A DNA stretch of 64,000 nt from CAYYYP01 sp964475985 (GTDB lineage Bacteria; Bdellovibrionota; UBA1018; CAYHWW01), in contig CAYYYP010000001.1 of the NCBI GenBank assembly GCA_964475985.1, positions 124,001 through 188,000 on the forward strand, written 5' to 3'. The notes below the pieces were generated by a model. It did no database searches, was not told the DNA's origin, and was given only the letters and a program-made list of their open reading frames with translations. Of this stretch, positions 53,522-62,745 are shown in pieces; position 1 is the first letter of the stretch; every line of letters starts with the position of its first letter. Both the position numbers and the translations under genes were made by a program.

Positions 53522-55648
53522 TTGCGTAAGTATTACATTCGCATCAAATCAGAACTCATTCACGGCTTTAGGCAACGCTCAGCCAAAGCACGGACCAGCC
53601 TACGTGCGGCTGCATACCAATTAAAGTCATTCATAGATGCGGGGCACACCCGCATTGGCGAACAGATTGCGTCCCTCGCTCCACGTACCCGGAGGATTCT
53701 ATTCGCATTCAGTGCAAGTCTCGTAATGGCGAGCATCCTCTCAAGCTTTCAGATGAATATTTTCGAGGCTTATCTTTATGATCTGAGAGTCCAGACCGCC
53801 GCTAGATTTCATGTCAATCCGAGCTCTGAACTTCACCTTCTTACTTTGGAACAGGAATCAAACATTCCACCCATGGAACAACTTATTGGTTTATTCAAAA
53901 AGCTACAGTCTGCCCCGCCCAAAGTTCTCGCAGTCGTACTTGATATCAAGGATTTGCTGGATACAAATTTAGAGATAAACCCAAATTTGAGTGTCAACCA
54001 ACTCAAGCTTGAATTCCTCCAAGAGGCCTATCGGCTGACTCAGAAGGGAACTCGAGTCATCTTAGGTACGAACTTCGGGATTCATGGTGAAGTGCTTCCT
54101 CCCGAGCCGCTCAATCGCTTGGAACATGCCGTATCTATTATTCACAAAGATAACGCGCTTTTTGCAGACGATAAGGTTGTGCGGCGCGCGTGGGTTGATG
54201 TGAACGGGGAAAAGACGCTTCATACTTTAGTTGCGGAAGTGTTGGCGCACCAAAAGGATTCAGACGCCTCGTCAAAAAAGCATTCCTGGCAATCCTTGAA
54301 TTTGCGTGGGCAAGAATTCATTGCGGCCGCCAATGCGCACCAAATCCTCATTCATTACACGGCAAGCACCCGAGAGGATGATCATCCCTACCGTTACGAT
54401 ACCGTCGAATCCTTTTTGGGCAGCGCAGATCAGCCGGCGACGCCGGTCTATGAACTGCGAGATAAAGTTATTCTCCTAGGAACTCTGCATTCAGAGAATG
54501 CTAACGATTACGTTTATACCCCTTTCTCCAAAACGCTTTTTAATAATCCGAAGCTCGTTGTGCACGCTCAAATCATTGACTCTCTCGCCATGAATCAAAA
54601 CATTTTTACCGTGGATACCAATTGGAACCTTGTACTTACGATTCTTTTGGCGACGGCGGTCATCATGCTCGTGTTTGAAACCAGACCTTCCTACGGCATC
54701 GCAGCCACCATTGCTACGGCCACGGCCTTCGTGCTGCTTGGCAGCCTCTTGTACGGAGCCTTTGCTATTAATGTCGGTATGGCCAAGCCGCTAGTCGCAA
54801 TTTTCTTTGCCTATTATATTTTTGTGCCCTATCGCCTTATGCTCGAATACCAGAAAAGCGCTGACTTTCAGCAGCAGCACAATGTATTATTGCAGGTGGA
54901 TGAACTCAAACGCAACTTCATGAACCTCATCACCCACGATCTCAAAACTCCCGTGGCTCGCATTCAAGGGATGGCGGAGATTCTCGGTCGTAACGGAGCT
55001 GATGAAAAAATCGTTTCCCAAATCCTAGCCAGCACCACGGAGCTTGATCACTTTGTAACCAGCGTCCTTGAACTTTCCCGGATTGAAAGCAATCGCGTGA
55101 AACTCACGCTAGTCAGCAAGGACATCAACAAAATTATTGAAACTTGCGTTCACCAGTTTCGCTTTGAAGCCCAGAAGAAAAAAATGAATATAGAATTAAA
55201 ACTTGAGCCTTTGTTTCCCTTGCAATTGGACCCCTCGCTTATATCCAAAGTACTGGCAAACATCTTGGATAACGCTTTAAAATACTCTCCCGAAGGCTCA
55301 ACTATTTTAATTGAATCAAAAGAGAGCAAGGAAAATCCTGGTTTCATCGAGGCTTCCATTTCCGATAATGGGCCAGGCATCCCAAAAAAATCCTTGGACG
55401 TCCTCTTTACTAAATTTTCCCGCGGCCAAACCGATTCTAATCTCCTGACCAAGGGATACGGGTTAGGCCTTTACTTGAGCAAATACTTTGTGGATCTTCA
55501 CCACGGCGCACTTTTCGTAAGTAGCAAGACGCCCGAAGAAGATGCGCTCAATCACGGTACGAAGTTTTCGATCCTCTTGCCCGAAAGGCAAATGGATCAA
55601 TTGAGTCCAAAGCGAGGAGAACAAAATGCAAAAGATATTAGTTGTTGA
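53522..55648 (+). CDS. CHASE2-domain membrane sensor histidine kinase
   Basis: 708 residues, starting at TTG with AAGGAG 6 nt upstream. A membrane helix (about 58-78) leads into an extracytoplasmic CHASE2 domain (about 80-365, FEAYLYDLRVQTAARF, HLLTLEQESNIPP), then three membrane helices (about 368-445), a HisKA domain with phospho-acceptor His472 (THDLKTP) and an HATPase_c domain (NILDNALKYSPEG, DNGPGIPKKSLD, GYGLGLYLSK). It senses an unknown envelope or extracellular signal and phosphorylates the regulator encoded next, whose gene overlaps by 23 nt. Divergent from two secreted protein genes that might be its targets. Confidence 0.92.
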   Translation: MRKYYIRIKSELIHGFRQRSAKARTSLRAAAYQLKSFIDAGHTRIGEQIASLAPRTRRILFAFSASLVMASILSSFQMNIFEAYLYDLRVQTAARFHVNPSSELHLLTLEQESNIPPMEQLIGLFKKLQSAPPKVLAVVLDIKDLLDTNLEINPNLSVNQLKLEFLQEAYRLTQKGTRVILGTNFGIHGEVLPPEPLNRLEHAVSIIHKDNALFADDKVVRRAWVDVNGEKTLHTLVAEVLAHQKDSDASSKKHSWQSLNLRGQEFIAAANAHQILIHYTASTREDDHPYRYDTVESFLGSADQPATPVYELRDKVILLGTLHSENANDYVYTPFSKTLFNNPKLVVHAQIIDSLAMNQNIFTVDTNWNLVLTILLATAVIMLVFETRPSYGIAATIATATAFVLLGSLLYGAFAINVGMAKPLVAIFFAYYIFVPYRLMLEYQKSADFQQQHNVLLQVDELKRNFMNLITHDLKTPVARIQGMAEILGRNGADEKIVSQILASTTELDHFVTSVLELSRIESNRVKLTLVSKDINKIIETCVHQFRFEAQKKKMNIELKLEPLFPLQLDPSLISKVLANILDNALKYSPEGSTILIESKESKENPGFIEASISDNGPGIPKKSLDVLFTKFSRGQTDSNLLTKGYGLGLYLSKYFVDLHHGALFVSSKTPEEDALNHGTKFSILLPERQMDQLSPKRGEQNAKDISC

Positions 55649-57185
55649 TGATGACGAAGGATTGAGATTCGTCGTGACCTCGGCCCTGGGGGAAGCGAAC
55701 TACGTGGTAGAGCAGGCTCAGGATGGCGAAGAAGCCATTACGAAAGTACGTGCCTCAAATTATAATCTGGTACTCCTCGATGTGAATATGCCGCGCATGA
55801 ACGGAATGGAATGTCTTAAGCAAATTAAGTCCTATGATCCATCCATCATCGTGATTATGCTCACCGCTTTCTCCAATATCAAGGACGCCATTGAATCCAC
55901 CAAGGAAGGCGCTTTCAATTATCTCGAGAAACCCATCAAAGCGGAGAATCTCGTGGCGCTCATTGACCGAGCTCTGCGGGCCCATAATATGGTGAAAGCC
56001 GTTTCTTTCTCCGCGCCGGTTTTTGACATTCCGAGCACGCCCAACCCTGGGTTCGTAGGCCAAAGTGCAGAGATGAAAAAAATCTTTGCCATCATTCAAA
56101 AACTTGCACGCGTCGATACCGCCGTACTGATTCGCGGGGAGTCGGGCACCGGTAAGGAATTGGTAGCCAACGCCATCCACTACAACAGCCCACGCAAAGA
56201 TGAGCGTTTTGTTACCGTGAATTGTTCAGCAATTCCCGAGAACCTCATCGAAAGTGAGTTTTTTGGTCATGAGAAGGGTGCTTTTACCGGAGCCGAATCT
56301 CGGAAAATCGGAAAATTTCAATATGCCGACGGTGGAACGCTCTTTCTTGATGAAATCGGGGACATCTCAGCCGCCATGCAAGTGAAGCTTCTCAGGGCGC
56401 TTCAGGAAAAGAAGTTTACGCCCGTGGGCGCTAACCGAGAGATCGAAGTGAACGTGCGCATCATCGCCGCCACCAATCGGAATCTTGAAGAGATGATTAA
56501 AAAAGGTAGTTTCCGGGAAGATCTTTTCTACCGGCTTAACGTGTTGCCGATTTTCCTTCCTCCGTTACGTCAGAGAAAAGATGATTTACCTTTCCTGATT
56601 CATCATTTCGTCGAAAAATTCAACCAACTCCATCGTAAAAAAATTACGGGTGTCTCAACGGAAACAATTGATATTTTAAAGGCCTACGACTGGCCAGGAA
56701 ATATTCGTGAACTTGAAAACGTCATGGAGCACGCGTTCGTCATTGAAAGTGAAGAATGCATTTCCCCTGGATCCCTTCCAGATGCATTGAGAAGAGCGTT
56801 TCCAGCTCCGGAAACTTTGGCTACACCTAAAGCTCCGGAGCCCAAATCCGCGACGATTTCGGCGGACCAAAATGATGTTCTGGTCGAAGATCTGCTCGGG
56901 GATGACAGCATTGACCTGGAGACGGATGAACCATTAGCCGGGGACACGATTCCCAAGATCGACCCCATTGGTTTTACCTTAGATATTCGTAAACTCGACT
57001 TTCAAGCCAATAAGGAGGAATTTGAAAAACAATTCCTCATTAGCGCGCTAAAAGCCTTCAAGGGACGCATCAATCGCACTGCACTGTACGCCAACATCCC
57101 GAAAAAGACATTGTTACGAAAACTTGAGAAATACGGAATCCGCGCAAAGGATTATACGAACAATCCCGCGGAACTTAAATCTTAA
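55626..57185 (+). CDS. NtrC-family sigma54-dependent response regulator
   Basis: 519 residues. Receiver domain (1-120) with acidic Asp8-10, phospho-acceptor Asp52 (LLDVNMP) and Lys102 (EKPIK); AAA+ domain (about 150-385) with Walker A GESGTGKE, the sigma54-contacting GAFTGA loop and Walker B FLDEIGD; a non-conserved acidic linker (about 395-465); a Fis-type helix-turn-helix at the C-terminus (GRINRTALYANIPKKTLLRK). It activates sigma54 promoters when phosphorylated by the overlapping CHASE2 kinase. Its last 11 nt overlap the convergent isomerase gene. Confidence 0.95.
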   Translation: MQKILVVDDDEGLRFVVTSALGEANYVVEQAQDGEEAITKVRASNYNLVLLDVNMPRMNGMECLKQIKSYDPSIIVIMLTAFSNIKDAIESTKEGAFNYLEKPIKAENLVALIDRALRAHNMVKAVSFSAPVFDIPSTPNPGFVGQSAEMKKIFAIIQKLARVDTAVLIRGESGTGKELVANAIHYNSPRKDERFVTVNCSAIPENLIESEFFGHEKGAFTGAESRKIGKFQYADGGTLFLDEIGDISAAMQVKLLRALQEKKFTPVGANREIEVNVRIIAATNRNLEEMIKKGSFREDLFYRLNVLPIFLPPLRQRKDDLPFLIHHFVEKFNQLHRKKITGVSTETIDILKAYDWPGNIRELENVMEHAFVIESEECISPGSLPDALRRAFPAPETLATPKAPEPKSATISADQNDVLVEDLLGDDSIDLETDEPLAGDTIPKIDPIGFTLDIRKLDFQANKEEFEKQFLISALKAFKGRINRTALYANIPKKTLLRKLEKYGIRAKDYTNNPAELKS

Positions 57186-58011
57186 GTTTGTCGGCGGCGT
57201 TCTCTTCCACCTGCACTTTAGCCTGACCACGTAATCCGGTAACGAGTTCACGGAATAAGTTGGCCTTAAGGTCTTCCCTCACCCTAGATTCCACTTCTTC
57301 AAATTGCGGAAGTTTGCCGAACTTAACCTCGGTAACCCGAATGATGTGATACCCAAAAATTGATTTCACGGGGCTGCTCGTCTCGCCTTTGTGCATGGCA
57401 AACGCCGTTTTTGAGAATTCCGGCACCATGCGGTCCCTCGTGAAAAAGCCTAGATTTCCGGAATTATCCTGCACCGTAGGATCGATCGAATACTTTTTTG
57501 CTAATATTTCAAAATCCTTTTCGGTTTTCGCGGCCTTCGCTTCGGGGAGCACTTTCAGCGCGTCGGCTTCGCTTTGCACCAGAATATGCATAGCTTTAAC
57601 TTGAGTGGAGTCATATTGAGCTTTGTTTTTCTCAAAAAAGGACTTGGCATTAGAAGCATTCAACTTACTGGCCATGTTTTTTTCCAGGAACTTAGTAATA
57701 ACAAAATTTCGTTTGAATTGCTCAAGGGCCCTTTGGAAATCATCCCCTTTATCTAGACCATCCTTTTTCGCCGCCTGGAACAACAGCTCCGAATTTACCG
57801 CATTCTCCAGAATTTCCCGTCGTAGCGCCGGGTCTTTATTGATGCGTTTTTTTTGCAACTCGTTCAAATTCGCAAGTTCACCAATGATTGCCGACGAATC
57901 GATGGCAACGCTATTCACCGTGGCGATAGGTGCGGCCAGGGCACCTGGTGCAGCGGCGAGAAGGGCAGTAAGACTTAAGCGGCCTAGAATATTTAGTTGT
58001 TTTACGGTCAT
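57175..58011 (-). CDS. Periplasmic parvulin-type peptidyl-prolyl isomerase (SurA/PrsA-like)
   Basis: 278 residues with a signal peptide ending near ALA (about residue 27). A SurA-like helical N-domain (about 28-115) precedes one parvulin domain (about 125-225: VKAMHILVQSEADA, FEILAKKYSIDPTVQDNSGN, LGFFTRDRMVPEFSKTAF, FGYHIIRVTE) and a C-terminal helix. It assists outer-membrane protein folding. AAGGAGG precedes the ATG. Overlaps the regulator gene at the 3' end by 11 nt. Confidence 0.92.
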   Translation of the reverse strand: MTVKQLNILGRLSLTALLAAAPGALAAPIATVNSVAIDSSAIIGELANLNELQKKRINKDPALRREILENAVNSELLFQAAKKDGLDKGDDFQRALEQFKRNFVITKFLEKNMASKLNASNAKSFFEKNKAQYDSTQVKAMHILVQSEADALKVLPEAKAAKTEKDFEILAKKYSIDPTVQDNSGNLGFFTRDRMVPEFSKTAFAMHKGETSSPVKSIFGYHIIRVTEVKFGKLPQFEEVESRVREDLKANLFRELVTGLRGQAKVQVEENAADKLKI

Positions 58012-58047
58012 TGTGGAAAACCTCCTTGGTTAAACCTGAATTATAAA

Positions 58048-59328
58048 TTAGAAAAATTTAGAAAAATACGCCTGCACTTTTCCCATGTCGATCATGTTGA
58101 AAACGTTTGAAAAACTCATGAGTACGGCCACGCCGTTAAGGTCCTTAAATTGAGGCGGCAAATAGTGGGGAGGGTCGATGATGCCCTCTTTGTATTTCGC
58201 GTAAAGGACGGGGATATCATCTACGTTCACCTTGCCCACGAAAAGAAACTTAATGTACTCAGGTTTACCGGCCTTCATGGCGGCTCGCATAAAGTTATAA
58301 TTTTCAATAAAACCTTTGATGTAAGAAATATCCTTCGTGAAGGGCGCTCCCCCGCTAAGGACTCCCCCGCGAAAAACGCGTTTAGCATTATTCAGGCAGT
58401 CTTCTTCACTATAACCTTCCGTACGGTAGAATTCTACGAGCTCAAGGTAATTGGCTCCCGCTTCCGCCTTATCGATCCCGAGTACTCGGTCATTGATGGT
58501 GCGGGCGCGACGTGGATAGCTGGCAAAAGTAAAAATTTCAGACAGGACTGCTAGCCCTTCTTGAGTCGCCGCGACGCGCGGCGGTCCCTTAGCTAAAAAA
58601 GTCGCGACGTTCTGCCGCTGACCATTTAGCGTTGTACCGACATGAACCCAACCTTCGTGGACTTCAAGCACCCGCAAGTCGCGCTCCGAAAACATAGCGC
58701 CTTCCTTGATTTTCACGGAATCACCACCCGCTGCAGCGTCGGCAATAATGCCATCCGAAAGCTTTGCCCGCACGGGGGAATCCGTAAAATAATCCGTAAA
58801 CTTTTCATTGAGCCTACGCACCGCTTCTTCCGCCGTAACGTCGTCAACGAGGGGTTCACCCAGTACCTGGTCGCCGATCACTGAAAAAATATCGTAGAGA
58901 AACCTTGAGATTTCGTTGATACCGGTACGTTCATCCCGGAATTTATCCTGTGAACTTCCATAGAGTTTTTTTGAATACTCGTAAAAATCCTTCGTACCCC
59001 GCGCCATGAGCATACGGATAACATTTTGATATTCACCACAATTGGTCACCATCATTTTCGCGAGATCGTCGCCGGCGCCGAGTTCGCTTTCTACTTCCTT
59101 GGCCAAGGCGCTGAATTCTTCAATTTTTTTTTCGGCATCAAAACCTAATGTGGAAGGGTGGTAATGACTTGCATCGATGACGGGCATTTCCCGGAATTTG
59201 CTTTTCCGCACCTGCTCTTCCGTACCTACGGGCCATTTGATAGCGTCAAGAATTCGGATCGGCCGTTGAGCCTCAACGATCAAATCCGAAAGCCTACGGG
59301 CCTTTTCTTTGTAAGTGGACCAAACCAT
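58048..59328 (-). CDS. QEGLA-motif (DUF1704) zinc carboxypeptidase-like protein
   Basis: 426 residues, predicted cytoplasmic. The family core is an HExxxH motif (VHEGWVH, about residue 225) followed 30 residues later by TQEGLAVLSE, as in DUF1704 proteins annotated as flavohemoglobin expression-modulating QEGLA proteins. Eukaryotic relatives (MATCAP) are tubulin carboxypeptidases, so a peptidase activity is expected, but the bacterial substrate is unknown. It lies 36 nt upstream of the isomerase gene on the same strand. Confidence 0.85.
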   Translation of the reverse strand: MVWSTYKEKARRLSDLIVEAQRPIRILDAIKWPVGTEEQVRKSKFREMPVIDASHYHPSTLGFDAEKKIEEFSALAKEVESELGAGDDLAKMMVTNCGEYQNVIRMLMARGTKDFYEYSKKLYGSSQDKFRDERTGINEISRFLYDIFSVIGDQVLGEPLVDDVTAEEAVRRLNEKFTDYFTDSPVRAKLSDGIIADAAAGGDSVKIKEGAMFSERDLRVLEVHEGWVHVGTTLNGQRQNVATFLAKGPPRVAATQEGLAVLSEIFTFASYPRRARTINDRVLGIDKAEAGANYLELVEFYRTEGYSEEDCLNNAKRVFRGGVLSGGAPFTKDISYIKGFIENYNFMRAAMKAGKPEYIKFLFVGKVNVDDIPVLYAKYKEGIIDPPHYLPPQFKDLNGVAVLMSFSNVFNMIDMGKVQAYFSKFF

Positions 59329-59479
59329 AACTAATATCAGTTTAATCCACGGCCGGCATAAAACCCCGTAAAATCTGCAGGGCAGGAATTACCGGGGTGA
59401 TCGGCGGCGGAGATCAAATACCCAGGTCAAGATTTGCTTTAGTTACGCAACGAGTCTAAATGAATCCGGGGGAGACTGA

Positions 59480-61270
59480 ATGGGCGTACTTCAGATGTTA
59501 GGGCGGATTTTTATAAGACGAACTCGTGGGAAGGCATTGCTTTATCGCTATAGTTTATACGTTATTATTTTTTTCCTAATCACTTCGGTTCCCTTTTTTT
59601 CATTCGACGTCTGTTACGCGATAGCAGGGCCCATGCCCACTGAAGTGAGTCATTCACAAAGGCCTCGCCCCGATTTGTCCCTGGCTGAACTCAACTGGAT
59701 ACGTGTCCACACCCATCTTTCGGATGCGGAACTTTTTGAAAACATCGAACTGGCTCCCTTCAAGGTAACCTCTCCTTCCGGCTTGGAGTTGACCTATACT
59801 GTTCTCAGGCCCAAAAGGGACTTTGTTGATTTCCTCTTGATCGAGGGAAGTCCTGAGCAAGAAATTACCCGAAGTGTGATGGTGGACACCCTTTCACCCC
59901 TCATAAGCGGAGATGACTTTTTCCTATCGGGCCTAAGATGGGGAGAATGGTCGGCCAGGATTGGCAAAACCGGCGCTGATCTTTTTCTCTACCTCTTTCA
60001 TTATGGCCACGCCTACGCGCCGGTCCTCGTGACCGAAACGCAATTATTGATCGCTTTTTATAATTCAGTCGAAAATGTCGAACGCCTTGTACCATTGGAG
60101 ACGGCGGCCCGAACTCCGCTTTCCCATAGTTTAAAAATTTTAAACTTTCGGGAGTTTTTTAGGCAAAAAAAACTATTTCAATACTTTCACCTTACACCGT
60201 CCACGTTCGTACAAAACGACGGCCGTATAAAAGAAATATATTTATCAAACGACATTAAGCTTGGTTTCTACTCATCCCATGATTTAGAAGACCGCCCCTA
60301 TCCCATGGCGCACCTCAGAAACGCCAGGGACCTTCGAAGTTTACCCCTTGCCGGCGATGACGTCGCCCTTCACGAGGTCGCCTTCCAGGATTTTAGTGCG
60401 GCAATCTCGGTGGATGGAAGTGGTAAAGCACTTTCCGTTACGTTCAAGGATTACAGCGGGACCTCCATTCGCAAAACAACGATTTCGGGCATTTCTGAAG
60501 GCATGGTCATGCCTCTGATCATTGATTCCTACCTGAACCGGGAGGCGCTTTTTTACGATGATAAAACTTTGCGTAGGGAAGTCACGGAACTTGTTTGCGA
60601 AATACAACATTTCCTCATCGAGCTTCAAAGCCACGATGTTTCCCCCACGAGCGGTCCTATGGTCATTCTACGAAATCTCTTAGCGGAACTCGCACCGCTA
60701 GACCAACACTGGGGAGCCAGACCATTGTCCCTCGTTTCAAATTCAGCCCTGCGCGCACGGTTAGTCAGGGCTAGGCACCGGGTCAATGAATTTATGCCAA
60801 CGTTTTCAGCCTTCCACATTTCCCGGCGCGGTATGGAACAGCTTCGTGAGTTTGGTTTCCCTTTGGTGAAATCTAATGGCAGCCTTCACCAGGAACTTCT
60901 TCTGCAACGACTACGGTCACAACTTGACCACGCACTTCTTGAAAGATTCAGGGCCCTTCATTCACAAGGTGAAATTACATTGCTCTTTCTTCCCCCCGAT
61001 CCATTGGGAATTCCAGTGCTTCTCTATTTTGAAAGTGCGGGCCGAACCTTAAAGACCATCAAATTTACCGTTCCTTACGAAGGAGCAAACTTAGTGAAGG
61101 ATTTCCGACTTTGGAGAGGAGCTTTCTATTCCGCCTATGAGACGGCACTAAACGAAGAATCCTTTAGCTTTACCAACCTTGATGCTGCGCCCGAAACAAC
61201 CCAAAAGAACGCACCGCCCTTGGCCGCCTCATCGTTGAGAAATTGCGAAACCTACCTCTCGCTCATTTAA
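59480..61270 (+). CDS. Secreted or membrane-anchored protein of unknown function
   Basis: 596 residues. GGGGGAG lies 5 nt before the ATG. The N-terminus has a basic segment (RRTRGKALLYRYS) and a long hydrophobic stretch (about 26-47) that could be a signal peptide (cleavage near CYA) or an anchor. The mature part mixes strands and helices, with no repeat, metal motif or cysteine pattern that I recognise. The stop overlaps that of the convergent NTF2-like gene by 4 nt. Confidence 0.7.
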   Translation: MGVLQMLGRIFIRRTRGKALLYRYSLYVIIFFLITSVPFFSFDVCYAIAGPMPTEVSHSQRPRPDLSLAELNWIRVHTHLSDAELFENIELAPFKVTSPSGLELTYTVLRPKRDFVDFLLIEGSPEQEITRSVMVDTLSPLISGDDFFLSGLRWGEWSARIGKTGADLFLYLFHYGHAYAPVLVTETQLLIAFYNSVENVERLVPLETAARTPLSHSLKILNFREFFRQKKLFQYFHLTPSTFVQNDGRIKEIYLSNDIKLGFYSSHDLEDRPYPMAHLRNARDLRSLPLAGDDVALHEVAFQDFSAAISVDGSGKALSVTFKDYSGTSIRKTTISGISEGMVMPLIIDSYLNREALFYDDKTLRREVTELVCEIQHFLIELQSHDVSPTSGPMVILRNLLAELAPLDQHWGARPLSLVSNSALRARLVRARHRVNEFMPTFSAFHISRRGMEQLREFGFPLVKSNGSLHQELLLQRLRSQLDHALLERFRALHSQGEITLLFLPPDPLGIPVLLYFESAGRTLKTIKFTVPYEGANLVKDFRLWRGAFYSAYETALNEESFSFTNLDAAPETTQKNAPPLAASSLRNCETYLSLI

Positions 61271-61656
61271 CTCCAAAGCGCGTCGTACTGATACAGGTCA
61301 CGCGGGTATTCGTACCAGGCTACGGGCTTACCATTTTCAAATCGCCAAACATGAACTGTTCTTAAAACGGTGTCCTGGCCTTTTCTAGTGACGGTATTGC
61401 TGGCTAACACCACCCCATGGCGGTCACTGGCGAGGATGTCGTGAACTTCGAGTTTGAGTTGCCCGCCATTCATCTCCAGGAGTTTGTCGACAAATCCTGC
61501 TTTGAACGTTGCCTTCGTGAATTTTCCGGCAAGCTTACTTTTACCGGCAATCTGAAAAGTAACGTTATCGGCACAGGCGGCTAGCATGGCGTTGATATCG
61601 CCCTTTAAAAAATCTTCGTACAATTTTTCCAAAATCTGCGCATGGGGATGATTCAT
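61267..61656 (-). CDS. NTF2-like/SnoaL-type protein
   Basis: 129 residues, cytoplasmic. The cone-shaped NTF2-like fold is suggested by the N-terminal helices (LEKLYEDFLKGDINAMLAACA), NVTFQIAGKSKLAG, and strands VHDILASDRHGVVLASNTV and TVHVWRFENGKPVAWYEY. Members range from isomerases to binding proteins, so the function is open. It lies downstream of the rpsI terminator and appears to be transcribed separately. Confidence 0.82.
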   Translation of the reverse strand: MNHPHAQILEKLYEDFLKGDINAMLAACADNVTFQIAGKSKLAGKFTKATFKAGFVDKLLEMNGGQLKLEVHDILASDRHGVVLASNTVTRKGQDTVLRTVHVWRFENGKPVAWYEYPRDLYQYDALWS

Positions 61657-61696
61657 AAAAAAAACTTAGCTGTCAGCGTGTCCAAAAACCAGAAAT

Positions 61697-61746
61697 AAAA
61701 AAGGTGCTGGCGCAACGGAATGTACTCCGTTACCCCAACACCTTTT
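61697..61746 (-). terminator. Rho-independent terminator after rpsI
   Basis: On the minus strand AAAAGGTG (61746-61739) pairs with CACCTTTT (ending at 61699), an inner AACGGA/TCCGTT stem closes the loop, and a T-run follows. It ends the rplM-rpsI transcript about 30 nt after the rpsI stop codon. Confidence 0.85.
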
Positions 61747-61776
61747 AAATTTTCGATCAAAGTCGAAACGTTAAAA

Positions 61777-62166
61777 TTAACGTTTCGAGAATTGGAATCG
61801 TTTACGTGCGCCAGAGCGACCGTATTTTTTACGTTCAACTTCCCGAGCATCGCGAGTCAAGAACCCTACGCGCTTCAATGCAGGACGAAGTGCAGGGTCA
61901 AACTCTAAAAGACATTTTGAAATACCATGTTTCACTGCTTGGGCTTGGGCAGAAGTACCACCACCAAAAACATTCACTGTGATGTTGAAACGATCTAAAA
62001 GTGAAGTCAGTTCCAAAGGTTGGTTGATGATCATTCTTGCCGTAGTCCTACGAAAGTATTCATCAAGCTCACGATCATTGATCTGAACCACACCTTTACC
62101 AGGTGTTAAATACACTCGAGCTACTGCTGACTTACGTTTTCCAACCGCGTGATAAACTTTTTCCAC
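61777..62166 (-). CDS. rpsI: 30S ribosomal protein S9
   Basis: 129-130 residues. Typical sequence: YHAVGKRKSAVARVYLTPGKG, DEYFRRTTARMIINQPLELT, VFGGGTSAQAQAVKHGI and the basic end KKYGRSGARKRFQFSKR, whose terminal Lys-Arg reaches the P-site tRNA. AGGAGG precedes a TTG-GTG pair; the GTG at 62166 has the better spacing, TTG 62169 is the alternative. Paired with rplM upstream as usual. Confidence 0.96.
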   Translation of the reverse strand: MEKVYHAVGKRKSAVARVYLTPGKGVVQINDRELDEYFRRTTARMIINQPLELTSLLDRFNITVNVFGGGTSAQAQAVKHGISKCLLEFDPALRPALKRVGFLTRDAREVERKKYGRSGARKRFQFSKR

Positions 62167-62190
62167 CAAATTCCTCCTGATGACCTAAAA

Positions 62191-62676
62191 TTATGAATTC
62201 TTTTGAGCTGGTTTACTCTTCGCAAGACGTACAGTGCGTTTGTTGTCTTGCCAAGTTTGAGGGGCTTGAGCTTTATGTGGATGATCAGCGCCACAATAGA
62301 TTTTGAGCTTCGTGAGCTGATCTTTTCCCAATGGACCCTTTTTAGAAAGCATGCCCCAAACGGCCCTTTGAATAATTTCTTCGGGGTGTTTTTCAAGAAC
62401 TTCGCGTGCGGTACGGGTTTTAAGCCCACCTACGAATCCTGAGTGGTCACGATAAAGCTTATCGGTCCATTTTTTACCCGTAAGGTGAATTTTCTCGGCA
62501 TTGACGACAACTACAAAATCGCCACCGTTTACGTGAGGAGTGTAACTTGCTTTATGTTTGCCGCGGAGAATGCGTGCAATGGAACTTGCCATACGACCGA
62601 GGGTTTGACCTTCGGCGTCAAAAAGAAACCATTTTTGGCTGTTCTGATCGATGTTTTTTTCAAAAAAAGTTGACAT
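62191..62676 (-). CDS. rplM: 50S ribosomal protein L13
   Basis: 161 residues from the ATG at 62676. Typical sequence: WFLFDAEGQTLGRMASSIAR, LRGKHKASYTPHVNGGDFVV, VWGMLSKKGPLGK, with GADHPHKAQAPQ near the C-terminus. About 20 basic residues extend past the conserved end. No Shine-Dalgarno precedes the ATG; a sigma70-like promoter ends 11 nt upstream, implying a nearly leaderless mRNA. A TTG at 62688 would lie within that promoter. Confidence 0.95.
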   Translation of the reverse strand: MSTFFEKNIDQNSQKWFLFDAEGQTLGRMASSIARILRGKHKASYTPHVNGGDFVVVVNAEKIHLTGKKWTDKLYRDHSGFVGGLKTRTAREVLEKHPEEIIQRAVWGMLSKKGPLGKDQLTKLKIYCGADHPHKAQAPQTWQDNKRTVRLAKSKPAQKNS

Positions 62677-62685
62677 AGGTTTGAT

Positions 62686-62714
62686 CAATTACATGACGGG
62701 GGTAATCAAGTCAA
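62686..62714 (-). promoter_or_regulatory. Candidate rplM promoter, near-leaderless
   Basis: On the minus strand TTGACT (62714-62709), then either TGTAAT after 15 bp (62693-62688) or TAATTG after 17 bp (62691-62686). Either places the transcript start within about 5 nt of the rplM ATG at 62676. Confidence 0.45.
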
Positions 62715-62745
62715 ACGTGAATTCAGGGGCTTTATTCAAAGAACC

